From: Xenopus tropicalis
Lineage: Eukaryota; Chordata; Amphibia; Anura; Pipidae
Assembly (NCBI RefSeq): GCF_000004195.4
Contig: NC_030683.2
Coordinates: 87,321,410-87,385,409 of the forward strand
DNA length: 64,000 nt
Direction of reading: 5' to 3'
The translations under genes were made by a program, and so were the position numbers. Shown in pieces: positions 1 to 12,229 of this stretch (the first letter of the stretch is position 1; the number at the start of each line of letters is the position of its first letter). The notes beneath the pieces are model-generated. The model had not been told where the DNA came from, ran no database searches, and worked only from the letters and a program-made list of their open reading frames with translations.

Positions 1-457
1 CCCAGGGTCCCACAGCCATGTGACCTGTGATCTGATAAACTTCAGTCACACTTTACTGCTCAGCTGCAAGTTGGAGTGATATCACCCCCCCCTCCCAGCA
101 GCCAATCAGCAGAACAATGGGAAGGGAGCAAGATAGCAGCTACCAGTAAATTTCAGAATAGCACTCAATAGTAAGAAATCCATATCTGGTTTGCAATTCC
201 TCCAGTTACATGGGAGAAGGAGAAACAATAGGTTACCTGAAAGCAGTTCTAATGTGTAGCGCTGGCTCCTTCTGAAAGCTCAGACTGAGTCACAATGTAC
301 TGAGACGGCTGCCTACACACCACTATTACAACTAAAAAAATAAAATTTGTTGGTTCAAGAATAACATTTTAAATGGTAAAGTGAATTATATGCTATGTAA
401 ACAGTATAATTTTGAAATAAAAAGTACACCATAAAAATCATGACAGAATCCCTTTAA
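1..457. mobile_element. T2-type MITE, one end outside the window
   Basis: The right end reads CCCTTTAA, the reverse complement of the TTAAAGGG terminus of T2-family (piggyBac-like) MITEs that insert at TTAA. Positions 207-445 have a diverged second copy at 34,674-34,905, with shared blocks such as GAGAAACAATAGGTTA and AAAAAGTACACCATAAAAAT, so the sequence is dispersed. The other terminus lies before base 1. No coding capacity. The T2 assignment rests on the end sequence only. Confidence 0.6.
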
Positions 458-1663
458 CTTACAGTGCCCCAAAGGCTAGCGTTTGCTAAGGTTTGTTAAG
501 GTATTATATTTTCTGTACAAATATTATTTGAATAGCTTCTTTTCTACCATAGCATGTGAGATTTATCGCCTTCCATTTAGTGAGGGTTTTTGCTAAATTG
601 TCATGTAAGGGTATCATGTTTGATCGTTTAATATCTTTATGCCGTTAGTTATCTTTGAAGCAGTGGAGGGAATCTATTGAAATGGGATGTTTTCTTCTGG
701 CAAGTTAAGATTTAGGTTTTACTATCATTTATTTTAAAAACTTGATCATTTTCCTTATGTATTTAGTAGGAATATCAGTTTGGGAAGGGATATTAAAAGT
801 TATGGATTAACAAAGCAGCAGAGTTAAATGTTGTATTTTAAACTATTATCCCAGTTATTTCAGGGAAAATCCTTATGTGGGCTAATAAAGTATCCATCAC
901 TATCACAAGTAGAATTGGAAAATGGGGAGGGCTGCATTGCCTAGATAAACTGGGAATATGAATTTGGGGAGAAACTATTCCTTTTACACCAACTCTAGCT
1001 GTTGGATTATAGTATACAGCTAATATTCTTTCTATGGATAATTGTCTATATCCAGATAGTTCTGCCCAAAGGAAATTCTAGGACATCCTATCAAAATCTT
1101 TTTAGGCATCTGTGGTAAGTAAAAGATAGGGAGATTTTCCCTATGTTTAGTGTTATGGATTAATGAAATAACTTTGGTTATGTCTTCTCCTCTTTTCCAG
1201 ATATAGTACAAACTGTTATTGGTCTGTATGTATTAATTAGGTTCAGAATTGTTTCAATTTCATGTCTATGCATTTAGCATATTATTTTAAATCAACATTG
1301 ATCAGGGAAATATGTCTGCATGACTTACCTCTGGCGTGAGAAAAACATATATAAAATACAAATACAAATTTGTCTATTCTTATATAAAACTATATCGTTT
1401 ATAGTCTTTATTCATTCACCAGGTTCTCAGTGTGTCCAGTGTTCCTTTTTCTTCAGTAATAACTCCCTGTTACCACCCTTCTTTAAGGCAAAACAGATTC
1501 AATGACAGCATATTGTAACTGTGAGGCAGTATGACCTGCTTTTTAAAAATGATATGACACTGCCAGCTTTGTTACTTTGTGCCTTATAGTTGAATAGTAT
1601 TGTGAAATATGATCTCTTATAGGTTGTTTTGTTTCTCCCATGTACAGTAACCCACATGGGCAC
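458..1663. other. Unassigned AT-rich sequence
   Basis: I see no gene, RNA gene or recognisable repeat here; the short open frames are unremarkable. Confidence 0.5.
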
Positions 1664-1983
1664 TTAAAGTGATATTGACACTAAAAAACAACTCTTCAAA
1701 ATATTAATGTACATAAAAATTACCTGTAGGTCATATTGATCATTTTTTAATGATAGGGCTGCTTTTGTAAGTAGGTGTTACTTTCTCATCCTGTCAGTTA
1801 TAGTTTCTAATGCTAACGGACTCCTGCTGTGCAAATATGGAAGCCCCTTCATAGAGGAACATGAGGATTGGATGTGTAATATAAGAGCATTGGGCAAACA
1901 CTTTTAAAATTATAAATGCATGCAAAGACAATGTTATGACAGTTGTAAAAAGGGTTTAATTTCTGGTTTCAGTATCTCTTTAA
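1664..1983. mobile_element. T2-type MITE, complete
   Basis: The element starts TTAAAGTGATATTGACAC and ends GTATCTCTTTAA; the reverse complement of the right end, TTAAAGAGATACTGAAAC, matches the left end with few changes. TTAA at both ends is the target duplication expected of piggyBac-like/T2 MITEs. Length about 320 bp, non-coding. Confidence 0.7.
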
Positions 1984-2725
1984 TATAATAAACCACATAT
2001 GTTGTAGTACATGTGTAATATCCCCGGATGGTGTATCTTTTGCCCAAATGTGGGATCTTTAATCAAGCTGCTGCACTGTGCATACCCTAGGCTTGGATAC
2101 ATGCCTGACTTTGTAGGTGCCAATGTCTGCCTTTACATCTATTATATTCTTGGGTCTCCTATGAGATGTTAAGGGCAATTCTTGAAATTCCCTTATATAT
2201 GGATATGCTCAACTCAATAGCGGGCAGTGTTTATAAAGAATGTGCAGAATACGTTTCAAATTAGGGTGATTGGTATGAATAAATAAAATTCACATATTTT
2301 CCTTTCTCTCTATTCTCAGCAATTCTTTTCTATCCATCTATTTAACTTTGTTCACTTCCTTCCGTACACATTTTAATGGAAACCCTTGTTCTAAACATTT
2401 TTCAGACATTTGATTTAACCTGTCCTCTATCTGTCCCTGTTCTGCCACTACTCTTTACACAGTTTACACAGTTGAGACTGTGGTAAAGATTTCTTTAGAT
2501 GTGGGGGATGATTGCTCTGGAAATGCATCAAGCTTGATTTGTATGGGTTTTATTACTCTGCAGTGAGCACTAAAAGTCATTGAAAATTAATTTATTCAAC
2601 ACCTCAAACAAGTCAGACATTTTCAGACCGATGCATTTATGAGCTCTGATAATTTTCTTACACCTTCCTGATCTTCAAGAGAAAGTTATCAAAAGCTGGT
2701 CCATCAGTACAAGTCAGGTTAAAGA
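1984..2725. other. Unassigned sequence
   Basis: AT-rich with no supported gene or repeat recognised. Confidence 0.5.
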
Positions 2726-3376
2726 TGTCACGGTCGGCACCCTAAACCAGAACCGATGCCAAGTTCCCTGGTCTCGGCTCGGCTTCACCAGTATTGTGAC
2801 CACCTTTGGCTTCGGGAGGAGCCCTCAGCTACTCGGATGCCACCTGGACTTAACGAGGGGAACAAGGCGAGGAGTTCTGGCAAGCAAAGGGGCATGACTG
2901 TAGATAAAGTCAGTTAGGCTGAAGATCACGGTACAAATAGGGTTAAGCAAGTTCGTCGTCAGGCAGGCTGGGTCGAGGCAGGCGGAAAACAGGGATCGTC
3001 AGACAGGCAAAGGTCAACCAGATAATCAAGCAGTGGGATTAGGCAAAATCAGAGTCAAAAGTACAAGCCGGAGTCAGGTTACGGATTTCAGAATAGTCAG
3101 GAGCAGGCCGGGTCAAAACAGGAGAAATACTAGCAGGAATACAGGAACAGGAACGCACAAGGCTCAGGAAGGCACCAGGAATCAAATCCTATCACGGGCA
3201 CCGAATGTAAACAAAAGTCCCTTTAAATAGTTTGAATTTCGCACCATTGCACGCTGACGTCATGCGCCTTTAAAATGTGGAAGTGCCCGCGCGCGCACTT
3301 AGGAAGGAGCTGGCGCAAAGGGAGAACGGCGCGGCGGGCGTCCCCACCAATGGCGGGTGTCCCCGCCGCGCTGGTA
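2726..3376. repeat. GC-rich repeat island, possible LTR
   Basis: A sharp rise in GC and CpG against AT-rich flanks, beginning TGTCACGGTCGGCACC and containing short reiterated words such as GGTCAAAACAGG and GTCAGGCAGGC. The style resembles frog LTR or interspersed repeats, but I found no matching second copy, inverted termini or target duplication in the window. The short open frames inside (3,033-3,230 and 3,277-3,480) resemble no family I know and I do not call them genes. Confidence 0.35.
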
Positions 3377-3961
3377 AGTGTTTTTTTATTACAAAAGATC
3401 ATTGTGTAACTTGGAGATTGCTGGTAAATGTATATAGTTATTTTTTAACTACTATTATAATGAAACAGGCATTTGAATAGAACACGTATTGTGATCATTT
3501 TCAGATGAAATCAAACTTATTATAAGAAGTATGTTAAGTAATAAAAATAGTGTTAAGTAATTGTTTCTGTCTACTTTATACTGCAGTTTAAAAATCTACT
3601 GTAATTAAGGTGGGGTAAAGCTTTATTAATGTTAATAATTTGTATTAATTAACATTAAAAACAAATATTAATACAGAAGCAGAATCAATGTTAAAACCTT
3701 CTGATAAACTGTTAGTGAGCAATAACTTAAACACACACAAGTAAAAATAGATTTACTTATCTTATGTATGAATATAGTCACAAACACAGCCAGTTCTGCA
3801 TCAATTCAGCACAACCGGGGAACACCAAAACCTTTGGTGCAAGACCTTCAGGTTCCTGATACCCAAGCAATGATCCAAATGACCTGGCACTTGTTCAGGA
3901 GTCCTAGGCTAGTTAGAGGTTCCCTTTTAAACCAGAGTTGTTAGAAAACCCCCAGCACCAA
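3377..3961. other. Unassigned AT-rich sequence
   Basis: Nothing supported; rich in TTAATATTAA-like words near 3,610-3,680. Confidence 0.4.
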
Positions 3962-3969
3962 GTGCTGAC

Positions 3970-4563
3970 TAGGGATGTAGCGAACCTCAAAAAAAAAGTT
4001 CGCGAACCTGTTCGCGAACTTCCGCCGAAAATTGCGAATATTCGCGAACTTTGCGAACCCCATAGACTTCAATGGGAAGGCGAACTTTAAAACCTAGAAA
4101 AGCCATTTCTGGCCAGAAAACTGATTTTAAAGTTGTTTAAAGGGTGCCACGACCTGGACAGTGGCATGCAGGAGGGGGATCAAGCAAAAATTTTTCTGAA
4201 AAATTGACACACGCTGTTTTTCGAAATGATCGGTAATTTTGCGACTTTTTCGTAATTTCCGGCGCTTTCGTAAAGTTATCGTAAGTTTTGCGACTTTTTC
4301 GGAGCATTCGTAACGTTATCGTAAGTTTTGCGAGTTTTTCGGAGCATTCGTAACGTTATCGTAAGTTTTGCGACTTTTTCGGAGCATTCGTAACGTTATC
4401 GTAAGTTTTGCGACTTTTTCGGAGCAGTCATAACGTTATCGTAAGTTTTGCGACTTTTTCGGAGCATTCGTAACGTTATCGTAAGTTTTGCGAATTTGCG
4501 GACTTGCGAACACTCGATGTTCGCGCGAATTAGTTCGCCGGCGAACAGTTCGCTACATCTCTA
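3970..4563. mobile_element. hAT-type MITE with internal minisatellite
   Basis: Inverted termini TAGGGATGTAGCGAAC and GTTCGCTACATCTCTA are flanked by a perfect 8-bp direct repeat GTGCTGAC (3,962-3,969 and 4,564-4,571), the target-duplication length of hAT transposons. The interior is CpG-rich with many TTCGCGAA words and a tandem array at about 4,266-4,500. There is no transposase frame, so it is non-autonomous. Confidence 0.85.
4266..4500. repeat. 40-bp minisatellite inside the hAT MITE
   Basis: About five to six copies of a 40-bp unit containing GTAACGTTATCGTAAG followed by TTTTGCGACTTTTTCGGAGC, with only scattered substitutions (for example GCGAGT for GCGACT, GCAGTCAT for GCATTCGT). It probably expanded after the MITE arose. 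Confidence 0.85.
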
Positions 4564-4750
4564 GTGCTGACTTGCACAATAATGTGTGCAAACTGTTGTC
4601 ATGAACAAAAACATCTAACTAGACACTTTATTAACTTTCTACTAGGCCTTATTTGCTACTCAAATAAGTTGCAATGTTATATAGAGTTTATTGTCTATCT
4701 TCTGTGTGTTTGCTTATATCAAGGAAATCTGCTGGGTAACAATACCTCTA

Positions 4751-4935
4751 GATTGTAAGCTCTACGGGGCAGGGACCTCCATCCTCTTGTGTCTTTGATT
4801 CTTATCTTATTGCAACTGTATATTTTATTTATTTGTGTTTATTGTAATACTTTGTATTTATCTATTATCTTAATACCCCTGTAATGCATTAATGTATTCT
4901 ACTGTACAGAGCTGCGTACATAAGTAGCTACAGTA
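4751..4935 (+). repeat. L2/MIR-like 3' end
   Basis: Contains GATTGTAAGCTCTACGGGGC then AGGGACCTCC, the hallmark 3' segment of L2/MIR-type retroposons in vertebrates, then a T-rich tail and TGTACAGAGCTGCG. A second copy lies in inverse orientation at 9,600-9,723. Non-coding. Confidence 0.55.
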
Positions 4936-5094
4936 GATACAATACCTAAGATTTGATTCATACATCAAAGCAGATTTATATTGTAAATCATTATAAATCA
5001 ATTATAGAAAACCCCCAATGCTACACCTACTTACAGTAAATCATTAAATAAACACAACGGGCGCATCAAAGTAGGTGCGATTGCGGCAAAAACA

Positions 5095-5168
5095 ATCAAG
5101 TTTCGAGAATTTTTGCTGCTTCACAAATTTTTCAACAGAGCAAAATGGGACAGATTTGCTCATCACTA
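5095..5168. mobile_element. Partial TAGTGATGAGCG-type MITE end
   Basis: Ends ACAGATTTGCTCATCACTA, the terminus of the hAT-type MITE family seen complete at 13,781-14,112. Only about 75 bp is recognisable. Confidence 0.55.
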
Positions 5169-5489
5169 CTTTTGATCAGTCTCCTTCACATCTGCAACCA
5201 AAATGCCATTAAAAAAGACACTTTGTATCCAAAAATGTCATACACCATGGAAAAACAAATTCCTGCCAAGAGGGGTGCTTATGTATTTTGGTAAGGACAT
5301 TAAATATAAGAATAACTGGATCATACTGTATCAAAATACTTTGCTATTCTTTTGTAACTACACATTCTCTTAAATAGTGCTCCAATACACCCTACATTTT
5401 TTGTTGTATCTTTCAAATTGGATTTTCTGACAATAACTTATATGTGCTCTCATCCATTAACTGACATTTGACTTCTTTTATATAAAGAA

Positions 5490-5529
5490 GCCTATGATTA
5501 AGTGCGCTTGCACACAAAACGCGTCAGGC
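5490..5529 (+). ncRNA. Hammerhead-like motif, decayed (core ATGATTA)
   Basis: Stem I GCCT/AGGC, core ATGATTA, one extra A, stem II GTGC-GCTT-GCAC, then CAAAACGCGTC where GAAACGCGT(H) would be expected. The G12 position is A and stem II is followed by extra bases, so this copy is unlikely to cleave. Its core matches the 35,956-36,000 copy exactly. Confidence 0.45.
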
Positions 5530-5690
5530 GTGATGTTTCAATGGAATAATAAAGCCAATTTTCTCTTTGTTTCATGGTTTACCTCCCTTAGCTATGAGTT
5601 CCGGGCTTTAGGCACCCAGGCCATTCTTGGGACACGGTGATTTATCCTTTGACTCAAATAATCGTTGACCGTGTTGGGAAATTTGAGCGC
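5490..5690 (+). mobile_element. Penelope-type leader fragment with hammerhead-like motif
   Basis: A hammerhead-like motif (5,490-5,529) is followed by AATAAAGCC and a segment with TTCCGGGCTTTAGGCACCCA. The same order with related sequence recurs at 35,956-36,245, so this is a dispersed family. Motif, then AATAAA, then leader is the layout of the intact PLE pseudo-LTRs at 43.8-56 kb. No coding part survives. It could instead belong to a small retrozyme-like element. Confidence 0.45.
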
Positions 5691-7271
5691 CGTTTACGAT
5701 TGTTCGGATATGAAAATTTCTAAACTTTCGGATCGTACCACAATATTTTCGTATAACCACGATACATTTTTTCACACAATTAACGCACATCAGAAATTTT
5801 TGTGTTTAATCCAAATTTTTTGCAATCGTACTTTTAATGATCCAAAATTTGAATCTGGTCCTATATATATATTAATAATGAGTGAGTGCAGAGGACCTCT
5901 TGTTGTTGTCTATGAAGCCACTTTGGTCTGTGTGTTTAAACTCATTTAACTCACTTATCCCATTTAACACAGGAACTTGCGTCACAGTGTCTTACGTACA
6001 AAATGGTGGTCTTTGAAAGGTTAAATGTGCTAAATGAATTTACATTACTTAAGATAACACAGTTTCTTCAGTTTATCTTGAGTCACAACACATTTAACTC
6101 ACAAATCCAAGTGGCTTCATCTGTATGTATTTTGTGATCAAGGCCTCATTGCAGCGCCGCCTAATGGTTTAAAATTTAGCAGTTGAGCACAACTTTCACT
6201 TTTTGAAATAGTTTATACAGGATCAATGGCCAGCTCCATGTTCTAGATCCCACCCTTCCCAGCTACAGCCAGGTAATCCCAGTGGAGCCAATAAAAGGGC
6301 AGCCACTTTGGGGTTTAACCTGGAAGCAAACAAGTTGCAGGTAGCTTAATGTTTTAAATATGAGTGGGTTAGCGAAATGTTGGTTACATTGTCTCCTAAT
6401 TTGTATTTGTTCTTTGTTTACAATTAAAATATACTTTATAGGCATGTTGATTAAGTAGTGCATTCAGTTGCATTCTTTTCTCTTTGAGTTGGGAGAGGGT
6501 ATCTTTGGCAATTGATTCCTTAAATATTTGCTCTAGCGTTTCCATTCCCTACTACTTTTTCTTTTTGAGAAAATCACAAATGATGTTAGATTGTTTGTGG
6601 TAGTTTGTTCGATCATTTCCCTGACCTGATCATATCTTTGGTATATGTAGTAGCATATTGTTTAGCCTCCAGTTAAACTCTAATTAGAAATCTTTTTTGC
6701 TTTTTACAGCAAACATTTCTTTACTATAAAAAAATATTAACAGGGCCAAAAAATTAATTGTATTGTTTTGTGAGCCTTGCATGTGTATCAAAGCTATGTG
6801 TTTCCATAGTGACTGAAGAGTCCATGTGTTGCTATGGAAACTGGTTTCTTAAACTAGAATACAGCAGTCATGCAAAATATTTTAATGAGAACAAAACAGT
6901 TCAAAATGATGGTTTTATACAAGATCAAACCACCACCTACCAATTTCCTCCAAAATCCACATTTTAAAGACTGTTTTTAAACGTAAAAAAGTCAAAATAC
7001 TTTATATGCATTTCTGAGGTAATTACAGCTGAAAATCATGTAGCAACAATTTAGGACTTCCAGATCGGCAAAATATTTCTGTAAGCAAAATGGTTGTTTT
7101 TATACTAAAAATATAGTTTTAAGGCAGTAAGTGTGATATCGTTGTCTGGACCCACTATATTTTAATACCATATTGATATCATTGTCCTGACTAAATGAAT
7201 CATGGCTATTTTCTTCATCTATACTTTTGGAATAACTTTAAACACAGCGATGGGCAAATTATACAATTAGC
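5691..7271. other. Unassigned AT-rich sequence
   Basis: No gene or clear repeat recognised. A short GC-richer stretch near 6,230-6,310 shows nothing definite. Confidence 0.45.
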
Positions 7272-7640
7272 TCGGGGAGGCCCATTTATCAACATTCTTG
7301 TTTTCGTAGTTTTATAGTTTTTTTAAACCACAACTAAACTTATTTACACTAAAACCATGAACATCTAGTCATTTATTAAAAGATCCTTATTGAAAAAGCA
7401 TTTTTAAGGAATGGAGTGTCCGAAATATCCAAAGATCACTAATACCACAATGCAAAAGAAGACCTTCCAATTGGAAACAGGACAGCTGCCCACTTCTACA
7501 TGACCTTGACAGCTTTGTATATGGTGTATTTTTTCTTTTGGCTATATCACGGTTTTTCCATCAAAAATTAGGAGTTTTAGCGCAAAATAAAAAAAAAAGA
7601 ATTGTGAAAAAATAAAATAGAACATTAGTAAATACCCCTT
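7272..7640. mobile_element. Possible MITE with GGGGCNNATTTACTAA-like ends
   Basis: The left end GGGGAGGCCCATTTATCAA and right end TTAGTAAATACCCCTTTT are imperfectly inverted and resemble the termini of the element at 43,245-43,654 (GGGGCTGATTTACTAA). Diverged; boundaries approximate. Confidence 0.35.
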
Positions 7641-8689
7641 TTAGACAAGCTGATTTGTTGTTTGCTATTTCATTCAATTTTACTGTCTAGGTCGCTTATT
7701 TTACACTGTGTAAAATAAACTCTATTGTCAAACTAATAATTAGATAACAAAAATCAGAAATATGTACTATTACAGAAATAAGACTGTTCAAGACATCATT
7801 TGTAACATAAAGCAATGAAGCAAAAATATATAGCTTGCTTTGCTGCTCTCTGCTTGGCACAATAATATTGCCATTTTATAGTTTGCCCTTTTTTAATTGT
7901 CCATTATACTGAAAATATCAAAAAGCTGAGGAAAATTTCCTGCAGTTGTTCAACAATGACAGAAAAAGATGGAGTCAGCAAGGATTTCCTAACAATGAAA
8001 ATGTTGTCTGTGTCAGAAACTGAAAATCAGCTACATGGCTCTGGGTCATGTTCAGTCTAATTAGGTGGTGTCAGGCATGGATGAAAGCTCAGCTAAAGAA
8101 ACTTGCAACTAGCGAGAATAAAATAAATGATTTGCAGTTTGACAACCATGGGGCAATTGGAAGGCTCAGAAAATGTTGCAGAGGCTTTAGACTACAAATC
8201 AAAGTTAGCAGTTCTAACTTGTTATTGAGATGTTACTAATATGTGCTACAGAGGGAAATGGAAAGGAAAGCCCTGGAGATATAAGCGTAGGGGCTGCATG
8301 ACAAGGGATCCGAATAACCAGCAGCCAGATTACACTGGTTTATGTTTAGAGATTGGCAGAACCAGGTGCAACTGTGATTAGGTGAGAAGGAAAGAGTTAA
8401 GGCAGGAGAAGGTTGGCCTGGGGAGGGGCGGAGAAAGAGAGGGATGTGATGTCAGAAAAGCACTCACTTCCTTATCTTCTGAGCAGGTAGAAACATCCCA
8501 CCCACCCTCCCTCTTTTTGCATATTTTGAGAAATGTCAGGAGTTTCTCTTCTTTTGGTTTTCATATTATCTATTAATAACTGAATGTTGAATTTTACCTG
8601 AATGCATTTTTATAATGTGCTTTCTGTATCTTTATATGGTATAAACTTGAGAGTCAGCTTTGTGTTTAATTCATGTTAACAACGATTTC
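7641..8689. other. Unassigned sequence
   Basis: No supported gene. A purine-rich block at about 8,380-8,470 is followed by a pyrimidine-rich one; I could not assign either. Confidence 0.4.
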
Positions 8690-9330
8690 TTGATCCAGGG
8701 AATGTTTCCGATCGCCCAGGGGGTCAGGAAGGAATTTTTTCCCTCTTGAGGCATAATTGGCACTAGCTTCAGGTTGGGTTTTTTTGCCTTCCTCTGGATC
8801 AAAATAGTGGATATATGATAATATATTTTAAGTTTTATTTGTCACAGCAGCGGTAGGACCTTGCCAGAGTACTGCACAGGTCATTTTAGCAGAGGGAGAA
8901 AGGAGGTTCTCTCCTGTGACTGCACGGTGGATTGATAGATACAGACGCTACTACTGCTTGTGCTAGGTGACAGCCTGCTTGGATTTCCTATCATCAAGAC
9001 ACTGCAGATCCAGGACCGGCAGCAGGGCTGCTGAACTTCTCTCATGGTTGGTAATGCAGCTCCTGCTGGTAGCAGAGTTTGGGGCCTTCCTCTCTGTAGG
9101 TAGAGGCAGTCTAATACTCATTCAAGTCTTCAGCGAGGAACGGCAGAGCATAGAAGTGACCTCTTATGGAATTATGGCTTTAGAATATTGCCTTGGGTTA
9201 GGCTGGCAAGGTCCTATTTATTTGATAAAATGTGAATAAATGCTGTGGCCATTTTCTCCACCTCTGTCTCCTGGTGTTTCATTGAGATATGTAACAAGGG
9301 GGTTCAGTGGGGTGCCTCAAGGCGAAGGGT
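8690..9330. repeat. Dispersed repeat, type uncertain
   Basis: Begins TTGATCCAGGGAATG, contains GGTCAGGAAGGAATTTTTTC and GCCTTCCTCTGGATCAA; a diverged version of this block occurs at about 28,920-29,020 (GGTCAGGAAGGATTTTG, GTAGAATTGGCAG). Further right AATAAATGCTGTGGCC looks like a polyadenylation region, so the stretch may be the 3' or LTR part of a retroelement. The 90-residue frame at 8,967-9,239 has no family resemblance I can name. Confidence 0.35.
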
Positions 9331-9599
9331 CAATTGAGGAGTCCCCTTGTCATGTTTGTTCTAGGTCAGAGTTGTGTGAACAATTTTTTAAGTTACAAAA
9401 ATCCCCAAATTTAGATATTTGTAGATATCACTAAAAAATGTTTGCATTACTATGATCTGTTTTATCTTCATGTCTAGCATTTTGGGTAGTAGCATGTAAA
9501 GTTCTGATGGAAATAATGGATTCAGGTGTTTTTTATTCTTTTCATAACCACAGTTTGCAATAATCACTCCAGCCTACTCTCTCCCTCACACTGACTTCT

Positions 9600-9723
9600 A
9601 TCCCTCACTCTCACAAATGATAACTATAAATACAAATAAATACAAGGAACAATAGTAATACCTTAAGAATCAAAGAGACAAAAGGATGGAGGTCCCTGCC
9701 CTATAGCGCTTACAATCGAAATC
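9600..9723 (-). repeat. L2/MIR-like 3' end, inverse copy
   Basis: On the minus strand this reads GATTGTAAGCGCTATAGGGC then AGGGACCTCCATCC, matching the copy at 4,751-4,935 through its T-rich tail. Confidence 0.5.
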
Positions 9724-10745
9724 ACCACTTAACAACTGATGTATATGATGCAGTTCACTATATTTATTTTTGAAAGGCTATTTGACCTTTATACATGCTG
9801 AAATGTTTTTTTCAATATGGAGCTATACTGATCCTTTTCCTGGATTATACATGGTCACATGGTAAAGTATGGTATGCTAAAAAGGACATTTCTCAAAGCA
9901 ATCACAATTATAAACATAAAAGAAACCAGTAGGTGGTGCAATAAAACAGAAAAACAATGCTGTAGGCATAACAAGGTATATGCCTAGTGTCCAACCACCA
10001 CTGCACCCTAGGCATTTGCCTCGTCTGCCTACCCCTAGTTCCAGAGGAGGAAAACAGTTCAGCTGCACAGAAAAGTACAGTTGAGTGCTAAAACCTGTAG
10101 TATGCCCTCAATTGTAACCCGGGGAGGCATATTGTGAGGGAAACAAATGTGAAATAGCTTATTAAAAAAAAAGCTTGAACCAAATGATTTTCTGAGGAAA
10201 TGTAGCACACCAGCAAGAATAACATTGTTCTGTTTATTTTCAATGAAGCTGAAAATCTTGAATGTATTCACATTTGTGTTTTCTCAATGAGAAAAAAATG
10301 CAGACTCAATTTGTGCATTTAGATTTAACTCGGGTGCACATTTTTTGCTTTACTTTTGTTCTATTAGAATATTTTGCAAGATTTTCTTGGCTATATATTT
10401 AGATTTGTGATAAATAACCCTCTAACTGTTGGGTTCTAATTTGTCTCTTGAAGCAAGACCAGGGCAACAATAATATGTTGGGAACTTAACAATATAGGTT
10501 TTCATGGGCAAACAGCCACACACATGCTTAAATCACCGTGTGTATGGCTAGGCTGGTGTACTGTTAAAGTTGCCACCATTGGACTTTGAAATGTGGAAAT
10601 GTATTCTCTGTAGTCATAAACAGTGGCTTATACTAAAGCATACTTAGCAATATCTAAGTAAATTGCATCCACTGCAATCCCATGGATTTATCTTGCTCAT
10701 TGGAAGCAGTTAAATTAGCTTGGTAAGATACATGTTGGACAATAC
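9724..10745. other. Unassigned AT-rich sequence
   Basis: Nothing supported on either strand. Confidence 0.45.
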
Positions 10746-10842
10746 CTAGGGTTGCCACCTGGCCAGTATTTTACTGGTAAAAATGCTGCTCAATGACAAT
10801 ATTATTGAAAAGGAAATGAGATTGAAAAGGTGACAACCCTAA
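10746..10842. mobile_element. Short MITE with CTAGGGTTGCCACCT ends
   Basis: Left end CTAGGGTTGCCACCT and right end AGGTGACAACCCTAAC are near-perfect inverted repeats around about 65 bp. Non-coding; superfamily not determined. Confidence 0.6.
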
Positions 10843-10846
10843 CAAT

Positions 10847-11045
10847 TAGTGATGAGCAAAATTTTTCACCAGGCATGGATTCAGGGTGAAATTCCATATT
10901 TCAGCATTGGCAGATTTTTTGTGAAAAAGCCACAAAAATTTGGCATGGAAAAAATTCACAGACTGAGGAAAAAGCCGCTATTGTGGCAAATCTGCATGAT
11001 AGCTGCGTTTTGCAAATTTTTTCGTTTTGTTTACCACCTTGAGGA
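10847..11045. mobile_element. Partial TAGTGATGAGCG-type MITE
   Basis: Starts TAGTGATGAGCAAAATTTTT followed by CAGGCATGGATTC, the characteristic one end of this hAT-type family, but no opposite terminus is found. Old and diverged. Confidence 0.55.
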
Positions 11046-11718
11046 ACAAAAATAACATTTAAATAACAATTTCACATATAAATGACAATTTGACATGCAT
11101 GGGACATGTTGTCATAAAACTAAGCAATGCCGCCAGTATATCTGATTCCCCGTTTGCTCAGTTGTGAAATAAAAAGTAATTTTTTTTTTGTAGTAAGATG
11201 GGCCCTTAAGCCTTACTATTTGCAAAAGAGTGATTTCTGATCTACCTGTGTAAGGAGTAAATACATTCATCTGTGGGACCCCAACAGAGTCAAAGCAACC
11301 TCCATATCATTCAATGTGGCACTTGCCAGGTGATATTAGCCTGGAACAGCACATCTATGACATTCCAGTCATCACCCAAATAGACATAAAAAAGTGCTTG
11401 ATAAAAAAGCAGCACGATAAAAAGCAGCACTTATATTGCCTGACATAGCCACATGTTTCATTGACCCTAAACAATGATTGCATATTTTAGCAGGTGGGAA
11501 AACTTTTGCAATTGCCCATATTGTCTTCTGTTCAATTTTTAGGGCTAAGTTTTTTTTTCATGCTGCTGCTGTTCAGGTAAAAACAACAATAGTCTATTAC
11601 AGTCACTTATTAAATGCTTTATTGCCTGTAATGGATGTGTCAGAATTGCAGGAACCAATATGGGTGTTTATGGCAAGGTATTACACCTTTCTCTGTTATA
11701 ATAAGACAGTAGCTTGTG
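11046..11718. other. Unassigned sequence
   Basis: No feature recognised. Confidence 0.4.
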
Positions 11719-11903
11719 CAGGTATGGGGCCTATTATCCAGAATGCTTGTGGTCTGGGGTTTTCCAGATAAGTGCTCTTTCCATAATTTGAATCTCCATT
11801 ACTTAAGTCTACTAAAAAAAAATTTAAACATCAATTAAAACCAATAGGATTGTTTTGCCTCTAACAAGGATTAATGGAATCTTAGTTGGGATCAAGTACA
11901 AGG
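11719..11903. mobile_element. Half copy of CAGGTATGGG-ended MITE
   Basis: Reads CAGGTATGGGGCCTATTATC onward, which is the reverse complement of the right half of the family represented by 28,051-28,859. It runs straight into a full copy at 11,904, giving a composite. Confidence 0.6.
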
Positions 11904-12229
11904 TACAGGTATAGGATTCTTTATCCAGAAAACCATTATCCAGAAAGTTCTGAATTACAGAAAGGCTGTCTCCCATAGACTTCATTTTAAACAAATGATT
12001 CTGATTTTTAGAAATGATTTTCTTTTTCTCTGTAATAATGAAACAGTACCTTGTACTTGATCCCAACTAAGATATAATTAATCCTTATTGGAGGCAAAAC
12101 AATCCTATTGGGTTTATTTAATGTTTAAATGATTTTTTAGTAAACTTAAAGCATGGCGATCTAAACTAGACCCCTTATCCAGAAGACCCTAGGTCCCGAG
12201 CATTCTGGATAATAGATCCCATACCTGTA
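11904..12229. mobile_element. MITE with TACAGGTATRGGA ends, complete
   Basis: Starts TACAGGTATAGGATTC and ends GATCCCATACCTGTA; the interior matches the other copies in the window (28,051-28,859 and 42,777-43,066), including words such as TTATCCAGAAAG and CCTTGTACTTGATCCCA. Non-coding. Confidence 0.75.

Noticed and set aside
4266..4500. CRISPR-like array
   Set aside because: The 40-bp units are directly adjacent without unique spacers, inside a eukaryotic MITE; it is a minisatellite.
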